NCBI GenBank assembly: GCA_035380045.1
Contig: DAOSWM010000113.1
Span: 1 to 6,473 of the forward strand
Reading direction: 5' to 3'
DNA from: DAOSWM01 sp035380045
GTDB lineage: Bacteria; Bacteroidota; Bacteroidia; Bacteroidales; Tenuifilaceae
Length of the DNA: 6,473 bases
Part shown: positions 6,429-6,473 of the stretch, piece by piece
Layout of the letters: each line of letters opens with the position of its first letter
How positions within the stretch are numbered: position 1 is the first letter of the stretch
Notes under the pieces: model-generated
The model's input: only the letters and a program-made list of their open reading frames with translations
What the model was told of the DNA's origin: nothing
Databases searched by the model: none
Program-made: the position numbers and the translations under genes

Positions 6429-6473
6429 TGGGAACTGCTGGATTCGAACCAGCGACCCCCTGCTTGTAAGGCA
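6429..6473 (-). tRNA. tRNA-Val, anticodon TAC (3' part; 5' part beyond window)
   Basis: The minus strand shows the 3' portion of a tRNA. It has the anticodon loop CTTACAA (complement of 6464-6470) with anticodon TAC at 6466-6468, stem side GCAGG, a five-base variable region GGGTC, and a perfect T-arm GCTGG-TTCGAAT-CCAGC (6437-6453). The acceptor strand AGTTCCC and discriminator A at 6429 complete the 3' end. CCA is not encoded. Anticodon TAC reads valine GUA-type codons. The plus strand would read as a Thr-like TGT loop, but the T-loop order TTCGAAT fits only the minus strand. The D-arm and 5' acceptor side lie outside the window. Confidence 0.92.

Noticed and set aside
6429..6473. Plus-strand reading of the tRNA as tRNA-Thr(TGT)
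   Set aside because: The T-arm has the correct TTCGAAT loop order only on the minus strand, and the acceptor and discriminator also fit the minus strand.
1..6473. CRISPR array, insertion sequence, integrase, toxin-antitoxin or defence system
   Set aside because: There are no regularly spaced repeats, no transposase or recombinase motifs, and no recognisable defence domains. The confident genes are housekeeping, regulatory or envelope genes.

Overview
The window looks like ordinary chromosome from a member of the Bacteroidota, probably an anaerobic Bacteroidales-like lineage. Four things point there: an outer-membrane beta-barrel resembling the PorT family, a Crp/Fnr regulator with a helix-turn-helix of the kind common in Bacteroidales, two sites matching the Bacteroidota -7 element TAnnTTTG, and a tRNA gene without an encoded CCA. 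The exact lineage cannot be settled by reading alone.

Every confident gene lies on the minus strand, so transcription runs from high to low coordinates. From right to left these are: the 3' part of a tRNA-Val(TAC) cut by the window edge and followed by a clear terminator; an AT-rich lipoprotein gene of unknown function (5718-6332) with its own terminator; a 487-base stretch with no confident gene but a few tiny open frames; fhs, formate-tetrahydrofolate ligase (3563-5230), closed by a strong hairpin terminator; a PorT-like outer-membrane barrel gene (2725-3417) 21 bases upstream of nadE, glutamine-dependent NAD+ synthetase (1051-2703), probably one transcript; a 361-base spacer with short repeats and small palindromes; and a Crp/Fnr-family regulator (start at 689) that runs off the left edge just before its stop codon.

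The genes do not form one pathway. nadE makes NAD+, fhs charges folate with formate for one-carbon metabolism, and the barrel and the lipoprotein belong to the cell envelope. The regulator could respond to redox or metabolic state, but nothing in the window shows that it controls its neighbours. I found no mobile element, CRISPR array, defence locus or convincing novel system. The points most worth a second look are a 12-base direct repeat with a palindromic core bracketing the predicted regulator promoter, the short open frames at about 5340-5610, and the AT-rich lipoprotein gene beside the tRNA.
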